64,000 nt of DNA from RH-AL1 sp965198715 (GTDB lineage Bacteria > Pseudomonadota > Alphaproteobacteria > Rhizobiales > Beijerinckiaceae). Below, one piece after another: positions 28,600-41,169 of this stretch. The notes beneath the pieces were generated by a model. That model worked only from the letters and a program-made list of their open reading frames with translations, had not been told where the DNA came from and made no database searches. The stretch is from contig CBDAPV010000002.1 in NCBI GenBank assembly GCA_965198715.1, positions 1,178,001 through 1,242,000 of the forward strand, in the 5' to 3' direction. The number at the start of each line of letters is the position of its first letter. The stretch's first letter is position 1. The translations under genes and the position numbers were made by a program.

Positions 28600-30683
28600 C
28601 TGCCGCCTTTCCAGTCCACCGGCGGCGCGAGGCGCCAGATCACGGCGGAGCGCTCAAACGGATCGAGCGCAATCTGATGTGTCTTGCCATAGAGGGTGAA
28701 GCGGTAGCCGCCGAGCAGGTCCTCGACGTCGACCGACCCGTCGTCCCCGAGACCCCACTCCCACAGCGGCACTTCATACGTACAATCCTGGCGATTGTGC
28801 GGATCAAGGTTCACGAGGACGAAGATGCAGTCGCTCTTGTCCCGGGAAAACTTCGCATAGGCGATAATGTTGTCGTTGTAGGCGTTCAACCTGACGTAGT
28901 TGCGAAACTCGTGAAGGGCGGGATGAGCCCGACGAATCTCGTTCAGGCGACGGATATAATCCTTGATGTTGCCGGGGCGATCGTAGTCCCAGACGCGGAT
29001 CTCGTACTTTTCGGAGTCGAGATATTCCTCACGGCCGGGCAGGGGCCGCGCCTCGCAGAGCTCAAAGCCTGAATACACCCCCCAGCTGCTCGCCAGCGTC
29101 GCAGCCAAGGTCGCGCGCACGATATGTCCGGCTCGACCGCTCTCCTGCAGGTAGACGGGATTGATGTCCGGAGTGTTGACGAAGAAGTTCGGCCGATAAT
29201 ACTCGCCCATGGGTCCGGCGAGCTCGATCATGTACTCCTCGATCTCCCATTTCTCGTTTCGCCAAGTGAAGTAGGTGTAGGATTGCTGGTAGCCGACCTT
29301 GGCCAGCTGCTTCATGATCGGCGGCCGAGTGAAAGCCTCGGCGAGGAAGATCACGTCGGGATATTTGGCGTTGATCTCGGCGATGACCCAACGCCAGAAC
29401 GGGAGCGGCTTGGTGTGCGGATTATCAACGCGCAGGATGCGCACGCCCTCGCGCACCCAAAACAGCATGTTGTCGCGCAGCTCGTCCCAGAGCTCCGGCA
29501 GCGAGCCGGGGCGGTAGAAGTCGACATTGACAATGTCCTGGTACTTCTTCGGCGGATTCTCGGCGTACTGGATCGTACCGTCGGGACGCCACACGAACCA
29601 TTCCGGATGCTCCTTGATCCAGGGATGATCCTGCGAGCACTGGATCGCGAAATCGAGCGCGATCTCCAACCCGTGATGTTTGGAAGCCGCAACGAGGGCG
29701 CGGAAATCCTCGATCGTGCCGAGCTCTGGATGGATAGCGTCGTGGCCGCCGTCCGGCGAGCCGATGCCGTAAACCGAGCCGACATCTCTCTCGCTCGCCG
29801 TCAGTGTGTTGTTCTTGCCTTTGCGGTTCTTCTTGCCGATCGGGCTGATCGGGGGAAAGTAGAGCACGTCGAAGCCCATGGCCTGGACGTAGGACAGGTG
29901 GTCGATCACGTCGTGGAAGGTGCCGTGACGTTCAGCGTTGTCGGTGATCGAGCGCGGAAACAGCTCGTACCAGGCCGAGAAGAGAGCCGCTTTGCGATCG
30001 ACGATGAGCGTCAGCTCGCGATCGTAGCGGGAGGTTTGGTGTCGCGGGCCGTACTTGGCCATCAGCGCCCTCGTATCGCCTTCGGCAATGAGGTCGAGCT
30101 GCTCGGCCGAGCCATCGTCGCATCTCTCGAGCCGGCTCATCAAAGTCTTGTGCTGGCGCTTCTGCGCACCTTTGGGATCCGCCTCGCCGATCAAGGCGAC
30201 AGCCTCGCTGCCCTCAAGCGAGAGTTCCTGGTCGGCAGCGCGCTTCTTGAGGATGCCATCGAGTAGCGAGGCGAACGGGTCGCGCCAGCCTTCCACCGTA
30301 TAAAGGTGACGGATGTTGCGCGAGGGAACGAAGCTCGCCGCCCACTTGTCGTTGCCGAGGAAGGTCATCGGCACGCGGTTCCAGTCGTCCTGGTCGATCG
30401 GACGCCACAGCACGTCGCAGCCGATCTTCTCGTGCCCGTCGGTGAAGACGATCGCGTTCACCGTCACGATGTCGCCGACCACGACCTTGACCGGGTGGCG
30501 GCCGCCGTCGAGTTCAGGCGTCACGTCCTCGATGACGACGCGGCCCGCGCCGACTTTGGCCGGCTTGCGATCGATGTCGATCGGCGCGGCACCTGTCGGC
30601 AGCGCGCGGGTTTTGGTCTCGACGTTCATCGCATCGTCTCCGTGCTTGTCTTTTTTGCCGGACTTCTTGCCTTTGTCGCTCAT
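28596..30683 (-). CDS. glgE: Alpha-1,4-glucan:maltose-1-phosphate maltosyltransferase GlgE
   Basis: ATG 30683 (MSDKGKKSGKKDKHG) overlaps the stop of the upstream gene as ATGA and gives 695 residues; an earlier in-frame ATG would lie inside that gene. GlgE extends linear alpha-glucan by maltose units from maltose-1-phosphate. GH13_3 hallmarks are TPELDGGRHPVKVVVGD, VLYFPPISPIGKKNRKGKNN, RILRVDNPHTKPLPFW (nucleophile Asp near 418), IFLAEAFTRP (Glu near 446) and FFVNTPDINP. The Lys/Gly-rich N-terminal 20 residues are an unusual charged tail. Its presence with TreS-Mak and GlgB defines the GlgE glucan pathway first worked out in mycobacteria. Confidence 0.97.
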
Positions 30684-33600
30684 CCCGCCATCCTCAGGAC
30701 CGCGAACGGCAGCCGATCCAGAACAATGCCGGCAGCGACCGTCCCCTCCGAGGTAATGCGCCTTCCTTCGAAGACGTCGCGCCACTCTCCAGCCGGTAGG
30801 TCGATCGACGTTCCTTTCCAGAAACCCTCGCCGATGGGCGCCGTCGATGCCGCGCCGTCGGTGCCGGTGAGCCGCGGCACAACCACCGCCAACGCATGGC
30901 CAGCGCCGCGGCGGACGAAGGCGATCAGCTTCTCTGCCTTACCGCCCATCGCCTTCATCGGCGCGTAGTCCGCCTCGGCGTAGAAAAGCGCGTTCTCGCG
31001 ACGATCACGCAACAGGTCGGAGGCGAGCCGCAGCTTGATCGCGCCGTCCTGCCAGTGGTCGAGCAGATCCTCGAGCGCGTCGCCATCGCGCAGGATGCCC
31101 GCGCGCTCGGCGTAATCAACCGGGCGGCGGTTGTCGGGATCGACCAGGGAGAAGTCGAAGAGGCCAGTGCCCTGGTAGAAGTCCGGTACACCCGGTACGG
31201 TGCACTTCAGGATGGTCCGCCCGAGCGAGACGGTCGCGCCGCGCCGCGCGATCTCCACCAAAATCGGCCGCATACGCGGCACATATCGCGAGCCGTCCGC
31301 CAGCAGGCGATCGACGAGGTCCGTCGTTGCCTTTTCGTAGGTCTCGTTGGGCTCGATCCACTTGGAGTGTCGCTTGGCCTCGCGAAGAGCCTTCGGCACG
31401 TAGGCCTTGAAGCGTTCCCGCAGAGCGGCGCGTACCGCCGGATCATCCTGCTCCAGAAGCTCGACCGGCCAGACGCCGATCAGCGCCTGCAGGAACATGT
31501 ACTGATCATTCGCGTCCGGCGCCTTGAGGGTGCCGACTTCGGCCTTCCATACCGCGAGGGCCTGAGCCCAAAGGTCGGGCGCCTCCGACATCGCGAGCAG
31601 GCGGGCACGCGCATCCTCGCCGCGCTTGGTGTCGTGGGTCGCCGTCGTGGTCAGGGCATGTGGCCAACTCTGCGCCCGCTCGACGTTGTTCGAATGGAAG
31701 TCGGCAAGCGACACGCCAAACCGACTTGGCTCACCACCGACCTCGTTGAGTACGAGGAAACGGGCGTAGCGATAGAACAGCGTGTCTTCCAGGCTCTTGG
31801 CCATGACGGGACCGGTGAGCTGCTGGAAATGGGTGCGGAAGCGATTGACCAAATTCGGCGAGGCGCGGCCGGGCCGCCCCATCGGCAACGTTCCCAGCAG
31901 CACCGAGCCGATGAAGTCGTGCACGCTGCGGTCGGGTAGGGCGGTGATCGCCTTGGCGTCCGCCATCACTTCGGCGAGCAGTTTGCGGTCTTCGCTCTCC
32001 AATGTGCGCGGCGTGATGTAGGTGCGGTAAACCGGGAAGGCGCAGATGAAGTCGCCAAGCGCGATGCGGATTGCATTGACGCTGTAGTCGCGTGTCAACC
32101 GGTTGGCATCGGCAATACGCTTCATGTCCGAGACGAGGCTTTCCAACTCGGACGAGAAGCTTTCAAGCAGCACCTGCCGCTTGGCTGCGAGCAGCGCCTC
32201 CTCGTAGGTACCGGCAAAGCCCGTTGTCTCCCGGTAGAGCCGGTCGAAGGTGCGCTCCTGTCCGGCGTCGACGAAGACTCCGTCGATAAAATTCAGCATC
32301 TCGTAGCCAGTGGTGCCCGACAAGGCCCATGGACGCAGCTCCTCGCCCGGCTCCAGGATTTTCTCGGCGACGACATAGAAGTTGGGCCCGATCGCACGCT
32401 GCAACGCTGCCGCATAGGCTTTCGGGTCAGCCAACCCGTCGATATGGTCGATGCGCAATCCCTGGATGAGCCCTCGGCCGATCAGATCGAAGATCAACGC
32501 GTGGGTGCGTTCGAACACCGCCGGATGTTCGATCCGCACGCCGGCGAGGCTGTCGATGTCGAAGAAACGACGATAGTTCACGTCACTCGCCGCGACGCGC
32601 CAATAGGACAACCGATAGCTCTGGCGTTCGAGCAGCCGGTGCATCGCGCCGAAGCTCTCGGGTACACCAGGAGTGCCGTTGAAGACCGCCATAGCCTGGT
32701 CGACCGTCTCGGCGACTTGGCCGCGCTTAGCCAGCACTGCGAGACGGTGCTTCAGCTTCTCGCAGGTGGCGACGACGTCGTGGCGCCGATGTTCGGACTC
32801 CGCAGCAAGCGCCCGCAGCTCTTCGGCAACTCGCAACAGCCCATCGATGCCCTCGCCGCCCTCCGACGCGTCAACCGCAACGGCGCGATCGAGAATGTCC
32901 GGGTATGTCAGCGGGCAGATCGGGAACGTGTGCTCGAAGAACGAAACGGCAAACGCTCCCGTGTCGGCATTGAAGCCGAGCTTCAGGTCGCCTTTCTCGA
33001 GCGTTTCGCCGTATTGCGCGCCGAGATTAGGCGCCACCAGCTTGCCGTGAGCGCCGAGCCGTTCCCAATCGATGTCAAAGGTGTCGGCGTAAGGTGAAAG
33101 CGGACCCCACTCCAGCATCGAGAGCCACCACGGATTGTCGGAGCCGCCGACTCCCATGTGGTTGGGCACGATGTCGAGCAGCAGACCCATGCCCTCGTCC
33201 GTCACGGCGGCAGCGAAGCGCTCGAAGGCCTCTAGGCCTCCGAGTTCGGGGTTGATCTGGGTCGGGTCAACCGTGTCATAACCGTGGGTCGAGCCTGGAC
33301 GAGCCTTCAGGATCGGCGAACAATAGACGTGGCTGACGCCGAGTTTCTTGATGTAGGGCAGGACCTTCTGAGCATCCGCGAAGGTGAAGTCCTTGTGGAA
33401 CTGGAGCCGGTAAGTGGCGGTGGGCAGCGGCCACGACAGGTGCGGCGCGGTGGAGGACAGCGAACGGCCCTCGTCAAGGATCGCGGCGCCGGACCGCGCC
33501 AAGGGCCCGCCGGGCGCCAGGATGCCATCGACGGTACGACGCAATTTGCGTCTCCAATTCGGGTGCCCCATGTCTGGGCCGGGCAGATTCGCCTGGTCGA

Positions 33601-35521
33601 CCTCGGCGAGCACGTCCTCGAGTTGCAGCGCCACCAGCATGGACGGCGTCTTGGCGGCGAAGCGAAACGCCGCCTCGAAGGGCGGATCGACCGGCACAGC
33701 ATCGGACTTGGTGACGTCCGCATGATGGAGCGCCTTGGCGAACTCGATCAAATCGATGACGCGATCCTCTCGCTCCTTGCTCGCTTGTTCCGGCGTGTAG
33801 ACCTCGAACTTTTCGCGCAAATCGGTGTCAAGGCCTTTCCACCAACCGGCGAAGGTTGGAAGGTCGTGCGTCGCGACGGCAGCTAGCGCCTTGCGCGGGT
33901 AGGCCGAGGGAGCCTTGAACATGGCGCCATCGCGCTCGAACGACATGATGCGATAGCTCAGGATGTCTGAGCCCATGATCGCATCCGAGAAGCCCTCCGG
34001 CGCGGTTCCGAGATCCTCGGCAATGACCAGCGATCGGGCTCGATGGCTCTCGATGCGGAGCACGGCGAGCAGCGCCTCGAAGGGATAGTTCATATAGACG
34101 CCCTCCGCACCGGAGAGTCCGTCCGGCACGATATAGAGGCGCTGTATCTGGAAGGCGTGATCGATGCGGATCGCGCCGGCGTGCCGCATGTTCATCCGCA
34201 CCAGCGTGCGGAAGGCTTGAAGCTGCTGCTCTTCCAGCGTGCGCGGATTGAACGGTGGCAGGCCCCAGTTTTGTCCGTTGGGTCCGAGCAGGTCGGGCGG
34301 CGCGCCGACGGCGACGTGCGGAACGAACCAATCCGGGCGCGCCCACAGCTCGGAACCGGCCTTGTCGCAGCCCACCGCTAAGTCGCGGTAGAGCCCGATC
34401 ACCATGCCGGCTGCCAGCGCACGTTCCTGCGCGGTGGCGAGCTGGATATCGGCCACCCATTGCAGCCAAGCGTGAAATGCGACCTTCATCGGATTGGCGT
34501 CGCGCCATTGCCCAACCGCCTCGCCACGCGCATCGCGGTAGAGCTCCGGCCAGTCGCCGACCCAAACCTTTCCCTCGGCAGCAAAATGCTCCGAAAGCGC
34601 CTCGAACGTGGCGTGCAACTCAAGTGGCTCGCCCATCTCGGCGCGGAAGGCAGCGAAGGCCGGATCGGTGCCGTTGGCGACGCGAGACCAGTATCGCCCC
34701 AACGCCGCCCGCTTCAGAGCCCAGGCGCCGGCATGGTCGACGAGGTTTGATTCCCGGAGGCGATCGAGCTCCTCGGCGTTGATCGACTCGGCGAGAAAGC
34801 GCGCCGAGTCGCTACCGGCAAAGTCGGGCAGCTGACTGAGATCGATGAAGATCGGATCGATGAAGAAACGCGACGACGGCGAATAGGGAGAGATCTTGGT
34901 GCGGTCGGTCGGAAACAGCGCGTGGAGCGGCGAGAGTCCAAGGAACGCCGCGCCCGAGAGCCCTGCACCTTCTCCGAGTTCAGCCACGTCGCCAAGGTCG
35001 CCGATGCCGAAATTGCCGGCTGAGCGCAAGCCGTAGACCTGGGCGGTAATGCCGTAGCCGCGAGCTTCGCCGCGCAGCGCCTCCGGCAGGAAGCAGCGCG
35101 GGGGTGCGCAGACGAGTGTCGCACTCTCCAGTCGCCCAGAATCTTCAAGGTGAAGGCGGTGGTAGCCGGCGGGAAGCGCATCGAGGATCAAGCGGCCATG
35201 CTCGATACCGCACTTGCCCTCGCGGAGCGATCCATCCTCGAGATCGACGCGGAACGAGACCGGCCCGTCGCACGCCACCGCGATCATCACGCGAACATCC
35301 GCCTCGATCATCACGGTGGCTTTGACGAGGCGTGCTGCATCCCGCCGCAACTCGTCCCGCGTCCTGCTTCGGCCAGCTTGGTCGGAGACGTCGTACCCGA
35401 GCCGTTCCATGACTACCGCAAGGGCGCGTTCGGGCGTGTCGACCCGCTGACCCCGCGCATCTTGAAAGCCGCGTTCGAGACCGGCGCGCCCGGCTAGGTC
35501 GTAGAGAGTGTCGTCGCTCAT
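30680..35521 (-). CDS. treY: 4-alpha-glucanotransferase / maltooligosyltrehalose synthase fusion
   Basis: This is the largest gene of the operon, 1613 residues from ATG 35521 (MSDDTLYDLAGRAGL). Residues 1 to about 690 are a GH77 MalQ-type glucanotransferase: YGLRSAGNFGIGDLGDVAEL, NWGLPPFNPRTLEEQ, GAIRIDHAFQIQRLY (nucleophile Asp near 450), VIAEDLGTAPEGF, ATHDLPTFAGWW. From about 697 it is a GH13_26 TreY: PTATYRLQFHKDFTF, HGYDTVDPTQINPELGG, DIVPNHMGVGG, GLRIDHIDGLADP (Asp near 1023), VVAEKILEPGEEL, TTATHDTKRGEDARAR. MalQ lengthens short maltodextrins; TreY turns the reducing end into an alpha,alpha-1,1 trehalosyl unit, which TreZ releases. This bifunctional architecture is known in proteobacteria. 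Confidence 0.95.
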   Translation of the reverse strand: MSDDTLYDLAGRAGLERGFQDARGQRVDTPERALAVVMERLGYDVSDQAGRSRTRDELRRDAARLVKATVMIEADVRVMIAVACDGPVSFRVDLEDGSLREGKCGIEHGRLILDALPAGYHRLHLEDSGRLESATLVCAPPRCFLPEALRGEARGYGITAQVYGLRSAGNFGIGDLGDVAELGEGAGLSGAAFLGLSPLHALFPTDRTKISPYSPSSRFFIDPIFIDLSQLPDFAGSDSARFLAESINAEELDRLRESNLVDHAGAWALKRAALGRYWSRVANGTDPAFAAFRAEMGEPLELHATFEALSEHFAAEGKVWVGDWPELYRDARGEAVGQWRDANPMKVAFHAWLQWVADIQLATAQERALAAGMVIGLYRDLAVGCDKAGSELWARPDWFVPHVAVGAPPDLLGPNGQNWGLPPFNPRTLEEQQLQAFRTLVRMNMRHAGAIRIDHAFQIQRLYIVPDGLSGAEGVYMNYPFEALLAVLRIESHRARSLVIAEDLGTAPEGFSDAIMGSDILSYRIMSFERDGAMFKAPSAYPRKALAAVATHDLPTFAGWWKGLDTDLREKFEVYTPEQASKEREDRVIDLIEFAKALHHADVTKSDAVPVDPPFEAAFRFAAKTPSMLVALQLEDVLAEVDQANLPGPDMGHPNWRRKLRRTVDGILAPGGPLARSGAAILDEGRSLSSTAPHLSWPLPTATYRLQFHKDFTFADAQKVLPYIKKLGVSHVYCSPILKARPGSTHGYDTVDPTQINPELGGLEAFERFAAAVTDEGMGLLLDIVPNHMGVGGSDNPWWLSMLEWGPLSPYADTFDIDWERLGAHGKLVAPNLGAQYGETLEKGDLKLGFNADTGAFAVSFFEHTFPICPLTYPDILDRAVAVDASEGGEGIDGLLRVAEELRALAAESEHRRHDVVATCEKLKHRLAVLAKRGQVAETVDQAMAVFNGTPGVPESFGAMHRLLERQSYRLSYWRVAASDVNYRRFFDIDSLAGVRIEHPAVFERTHALIFDLIGRGLIQGLRIDHIDGLADPKAYAAALQRAIGPNFYVVAEKILEPGEELRPWALSGTTGYEMLNFIDGVFVDAGQERTFDRLYRETTGFAGTYEEALLAAKRQVLLESFSSELESLVSDMKRIADANRLTRDYSVNAIRIALGDFICAFPVYRTYITPRTLESEDRKLLAEVMADAKAITALPDRSVHDFIGSVLLGTLPMGRPGRASPNLVNRFRTHFQQLTGPVMAKSLEDTLFYRYARFLVLNEVGGEPSRFGVSLADFHSNNVERAQSWPHALTTTATHDTKRGEDARARLLAMSEAPDLWAQALAVWKAEVGTLKAPDANDQYMFLQALIGVWPVELLEQDDPAVRAALRERFKAYVPKALREAKRHSKWIEPNETYEKATTDLVDRLLADGSRYVPRMRPILVEIARRGATVSLGRTILKCTVPGVPDFYQGTGLFDFSLVDPDNRRPVDYAERAGILRDGDALEDLLDHWQDGAIKLRLASDLLRDRRENALFYAEADYAPMKAMGGKAEKLIAFVRRGAGHALAVVVPRLTGTDGAASTAPIGEGFWKGTSIDLPAGEWRDVFEGRRITSEGTVAAGIVLDRLPFAVLRMAG

Positions 35522-37322
35522 ACAACGTCGCTTCTGGTTAGGCGCGCCTGCCACGGTCCAAGGCTCTGCGCTTCGCCGGACAGGCCATAACTGAGCCAGA
35601 CCGTTGTCTCGCCTAGATCCACGACGAAAGCTTGTGTGGTTTCGGCGAAGTTGGCGACGAGGCGCAGCGTACCCGCATCAAAGCGCCAGGCGACCTCGAG
35701 ACCTCCGTCGCCATGACGGCGGTAGGTGGCCTCGATGAAGGCGCTCGATAGGAGGGGAACGACCTGGCGACGGCGCAACGCCAGCAGCTCCCTGGTCTCG
35801 TCGAGGATCGCCTTGAACGGCGCCTTCTCGACCTCGCTCCAATCCAGCTTCGAGCGTTCGAACGTCTCCAGCGCCGTCGGATCCGGGACCTCGGCTCCGA
35901 ATGAGCGGAACTTCTCGAACTCTCGCGCGCGCCCTTTGCGGATCGCCTCCTCGAGAAGGGGCTCGTGCTCGAAGTTGACGAAAAACTGGAAGGGCGTCTT
36001 CGCGCCCCACTCGTCACCCATGAACAGCATCGGGATCTGCGGCGACAGCAGCAGCACCGCGCGCGCCAGACGCAGCTTTTCTGCATCCGCCAACTCGGTC
36101 AAACGCTCGCCGAGGGCGCGATTGCCGATCTGGTCGTGGTTTTGGAGGAAGGCGACGAAGGCTTGCGGGGGCAGCCCGGTGGTCTTCTCGCCACGTTTAC
36201 GCTCGAGATTGGGTGAGAAATCTCCCTGGTAGGCAAAGCCTTCGGCGAGGCAACGGCCGAGCCGCTCGATCGTGTCACCGCCGAAGTCGCCGTAATAGCC
36301 CTCGTGCTCGCCGGTGAGCAGCACATGCCAACAATGGTGGATGTCGTCGTCCCACTGCGCGTCGAAACTCACAGCCGAGCCGTCGCCGTCGCGCGACAGC
36401 CGCTGCGCTTCGTTGGCTTCGTTCTCGAGCACGAGGTGAATGTGACGATCGGGAAACGTCTCCCGAATGCGCTCGGCAAGTTCGTCCAGGAAGTGCTTGG
36501 TGCTGTCATCGAGGATCGCGTGCACCGCATCGAAGCGCAGCCCGTCGATATGGTACTCGCGCAGCCAATAGAGTGAATTCTGCACGAAGAACTCGCGCAC
36601 CACGTCGCTGGCCTGGCTCTTGCCGTCAAAGTTGATGCCAGCGCCCCAGGGCGTTTCATGGCGCTCGGTGAAGAAGCTCCTGGCGTAGGTGTGGAGAAAA
36701 TTCCCGGTTGGGCCGAAGTGGTTGTAGACCACATCGAGAAAGACCATCAGGCCGAGACCATGGGCCTTGTCGACCAGCCGCTTGAACTCGTCGGGCGTAC
36801 CGTAGGCGTTGTTGGGGGAGTAAGGTAACACGCCGTCGTAGCCCCAAGTCCGCACTCCCGAGGTCTCCGCGATCGGCATCAGCTCGATGGCGGTGATGCC
36901 GGTGTCCACGAAATGCTGCAGCCTTGCTTCCAGGCCGGCGTATGTGCCCTCCGGCGTTACCGCGCCGAGATGCACCTCACTCAACACCACCTCGTTCCAG
37001 CTTCGGCCGTTCCAGGCATCGTCGTGCCACTCGTAAGCGCAGGGATCGACGACCGTCGAACGGCGATCGAGATCGTCGTCCTGATAACGCGAGGCCGGAT
37101 CGGGCACGAGGTCGTCAGCCTCGTCGATGGAAAAGCCGTAGCGATCCTGAGCTTTGGCACCTAGAGCGGTATGCTTGAACCAACCCTGTCCGGCGGCATC
37201 CATCGCGAACGTTTTGCCGCCGACCGCGACGCTGCACGCCTTCGCCGAAGGCGCCCACAACGCAAACCGCACGCCGTCCTTCGAGACGTCGGCGCCGAAC
37301 GGCATCTGGTGTTTGGACCGCA

Positions 37323-37323
<1 letters not shown>
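35518..37323 (-). CDS. treZ: Malto-oligosyltrehalose trehalohydrolase
   Basis: The 601-residue GH13_10 enzyme releases trehalose from maltooligosyltrehalose made by TreY. The N-terminal domain (MPFGADVSKDGVRFALWAPS) precedes a catalytic barrel with ELMPIAETSGVRTWGYDGVL, DVVYNHFGPTGNFL, HIDGLRFDAVHAILDDS (nucleophile Asp265), LVLENEAN (Glu near 300) and VAFLQNHDQIGNRA. The start overlaps the glgX stop by one base and its stop overlaps the next ATG (ATGA). An internal ATG at residue 7 is a possible alternative start. Confidence 0.96.
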
Positions 37324-39425
<2,102 letters not shown>

Positions 39426-39433
39426 GACCGAAC

Positions 39434-40948
39434 TCAGCGCCCGGCAGCCGCCGTCGCGAGATCGGTCTCCTTGCGGCTCCAGGCGTCTCCTTCGGCTAGC
39501 GCAGGGACCGCGCGCGTCGCCTTGCCCGAGAGCTCCTCGAGGAACACCGCGCACCAATGCTCGACATCATTGACCTCGATGACGTTCATCATCGCGCGCC
39601 AGCGCTCCTTGCGCTCGCGCAGAGGCATCTCGAAAGCGCGCTGAATGGCCGAGGCGGTCTCCTCATTGTTGTAGGGATTGACGATGAGCGCTGTTTCAAG
39701 CTCGTGCACGGCGCCGGCGAAGCGCGACAACACCAGCACCCCGGGATCCTCAGGGTTCTGAGCGGCTACGTATTCTTTGGCCACGAGGTTCATGCCGTCG
39801 CGCAGGGGCGTCACGAGCCCGACCTTGGCAATGCGGTAGAGACCCGCGAGGGCGGAGCGGCTCATGGCCTTGTTGACGTAGCGCACCGGCGTCCAATCTA
39901 CGTCGCCAAGGCGGCCGTTGACGTGGCCGACATGCTCGGCAACCTCGCGCTGCATCTCGGCATATTCCGGCACTTCCGACCGCGACTTGGGCGTGATCTG
40001 AAGGAGTGTCACGCGCGCCTTCATCGCCGCAGCCGATTTTTCGACGAATGTGGCGAAGGCATCGATACGCTCGCGGATGCCCTTGGAGTAGTCGAGACGA
40101 TCGACACCGATGACGAGCGGATGACCTTCGAGGCTCTGCAATGTGCGCTTTACCACCACGTTCTTCTCGGCAACGCGCGCCTCCTGCGCGAAGGACGCCG
40201 TCTCGATCGAGATCGGAAAGGACCCGACCCGGAACTTGCGGCCGTAGGCGCTGAGCCAACCGCCCTCTGTGGCGGTCCCAGCCTTTGAACGCACGATGCA
40301 GCTCTGAAAGTTTTCGGCGTCGACAGGCGTCTGGAAGCCGATCAGGTTGTAGGCGGCGAAGCTTCTCAAGATACGGTCGTAGGCAGGGATGGCCGCCGCA
40401 ATGTCGGAGGGCGGAAAAGGAATGTGGTAGAAGAAACCGATCTTGTTGGTGAAGCCGAGATCGCGCAGGTACGACGCCATCGGTATGAAATGATAATCCT
40501 GCACCCAAACGATGTCGTCGGGACGCAAGAGACGGGCGAGACGCCGGGCGAACTGCTCGTTGACGCGGAAGTAAGCGTTCACATCACGACGCGACAAATC
40601 TGCGAGATCCAGCCGGTAGTGACAGACCGGCCATAGTACGCGGTTGGCGAAGCCATGGTAGTATTCATCGATATCGCGTTGCGAAAGATCGACGACAGCG
40701 TAATCGACGTTGCCGACCGTCTGCTTGTGCAGCTCGGGTTCAGGCTGGGTCGCAACTTTGCCGGACCAGCCGAACCACAGACCGCCCTGGTTCTCGAGCG
40801 CGCCGCTCAAGGCCACGGCTAGGCCACCCGGCGGGGGCGAGCCAGCCGCGGTGGGCACAGGCACCCTGTTCGATACAATGACGAGGCGCCCGGTCGCCCG
40901 GGGCCCATCGTTCTGCGCAGCGGTCTTCAAGATCCCGATTTCCGTCAT
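39434..40948 (-). CDS. otsA: Trehalose-6-phosphate synthase
   Basis: From ATG 40948 (MTEIGILKTAAQND) this GT20 enzyme is 504 residues and joins UDP-glucose and glucose-6-phosphate. Conserved parts are RLVIVSNRVPVP, the donor-site loop PPGGLAVALSGAL, VWVQDYHFIPMASYLR, FFYHIPFPPSDI, LVIGVDRLDYSKGIRERIDA and GMNLVAKEYVAAQ with the acidic ligands. Longer in-frame starts to 41104 add Arg-rich sequence outside the family. It is the first gene of the seven-gene operon. The phosphatase partner otsB is not adjacent, as it usually is, and is not in the window. Confidence 0.96.
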   Translation of the reverse strand: MTEIGILKTAAQNDGPRATGRLVIVSNRVPVPTAAGSPPPGGLAVALSGALENQGGLWFGWSGKVATQPEPELHKQTVGNVDYAVVDLSQRDIDEYYHGFANRVLWPVCHYRLDLADLSRRDVNAYFRVNEQFARRLARLLRPDDIVWVQDYHFIPMASYLRDLGFTNKIGFFYHIPFPPSDIAAAIPAYDRILRSFAAYNLIGFQTPVDAENFQSCIVRSKAGTATEGGWLSAYGRKFRVGSFPISIETASFAQEARVAEKNVVVKRTLQSLEGHPLVIGVDRLDYSKGIRERIDAFATFVEKSAAAMKARVTLLQITPKSRSEVPEYAEMQREVAEHVGHVNGRLGDVDWTPVRYVNKAMSRSALAGLYRIAKVGLVTPLRDGMNLVAKEYVAAQNPEDPGVLVLSRFAGAVHELETALIVNPYNNEETASAIQRAFEMPLRERKERWRAMMNVIEVNDVEHWCAVFLEELSGKATRAVPALAEGDAWSRKETDLATAAAGR

Positions 40949-40986
40949 CGAACCCAGTGCCACCTTAGAGCCGCATGCTGGCTGAC

Positions 40987-41012
40987 AACGTGCCGACATG
41001 CGCGATCGTTGC
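40987..41012 (-). promoter_or_regulatory. Candidate EcfG-type general stress promoter for the trehalose operon
   Basis: On the minus strand GCAAC (-35), 17 bases, then CGTT (-10) differ by one base from the EcfG consensus GGAAC-N16/17-CGTT of Hyphomicrobiales. Transcription would start about 30-35 bases before the otsA ATG. The mismatch falls in the most conserved element, so this is tentative. Confidence 0.35.
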
Positions 41013-41169
41013 AGGCCGTCCACAGGCAAGAAGCCGGCCGCCGGCCGCGTCCTTCGGCGCTGGAAGGCCTTGTTCAGGCATCTTCCTTCCCGCGCGCGCA
41101 GCACATAAAAGCCGCATTGGCCCAGCAGGGCTCCCGCCGAAGAGAGCGGGTAGGAGTGGAGGACGCGCC

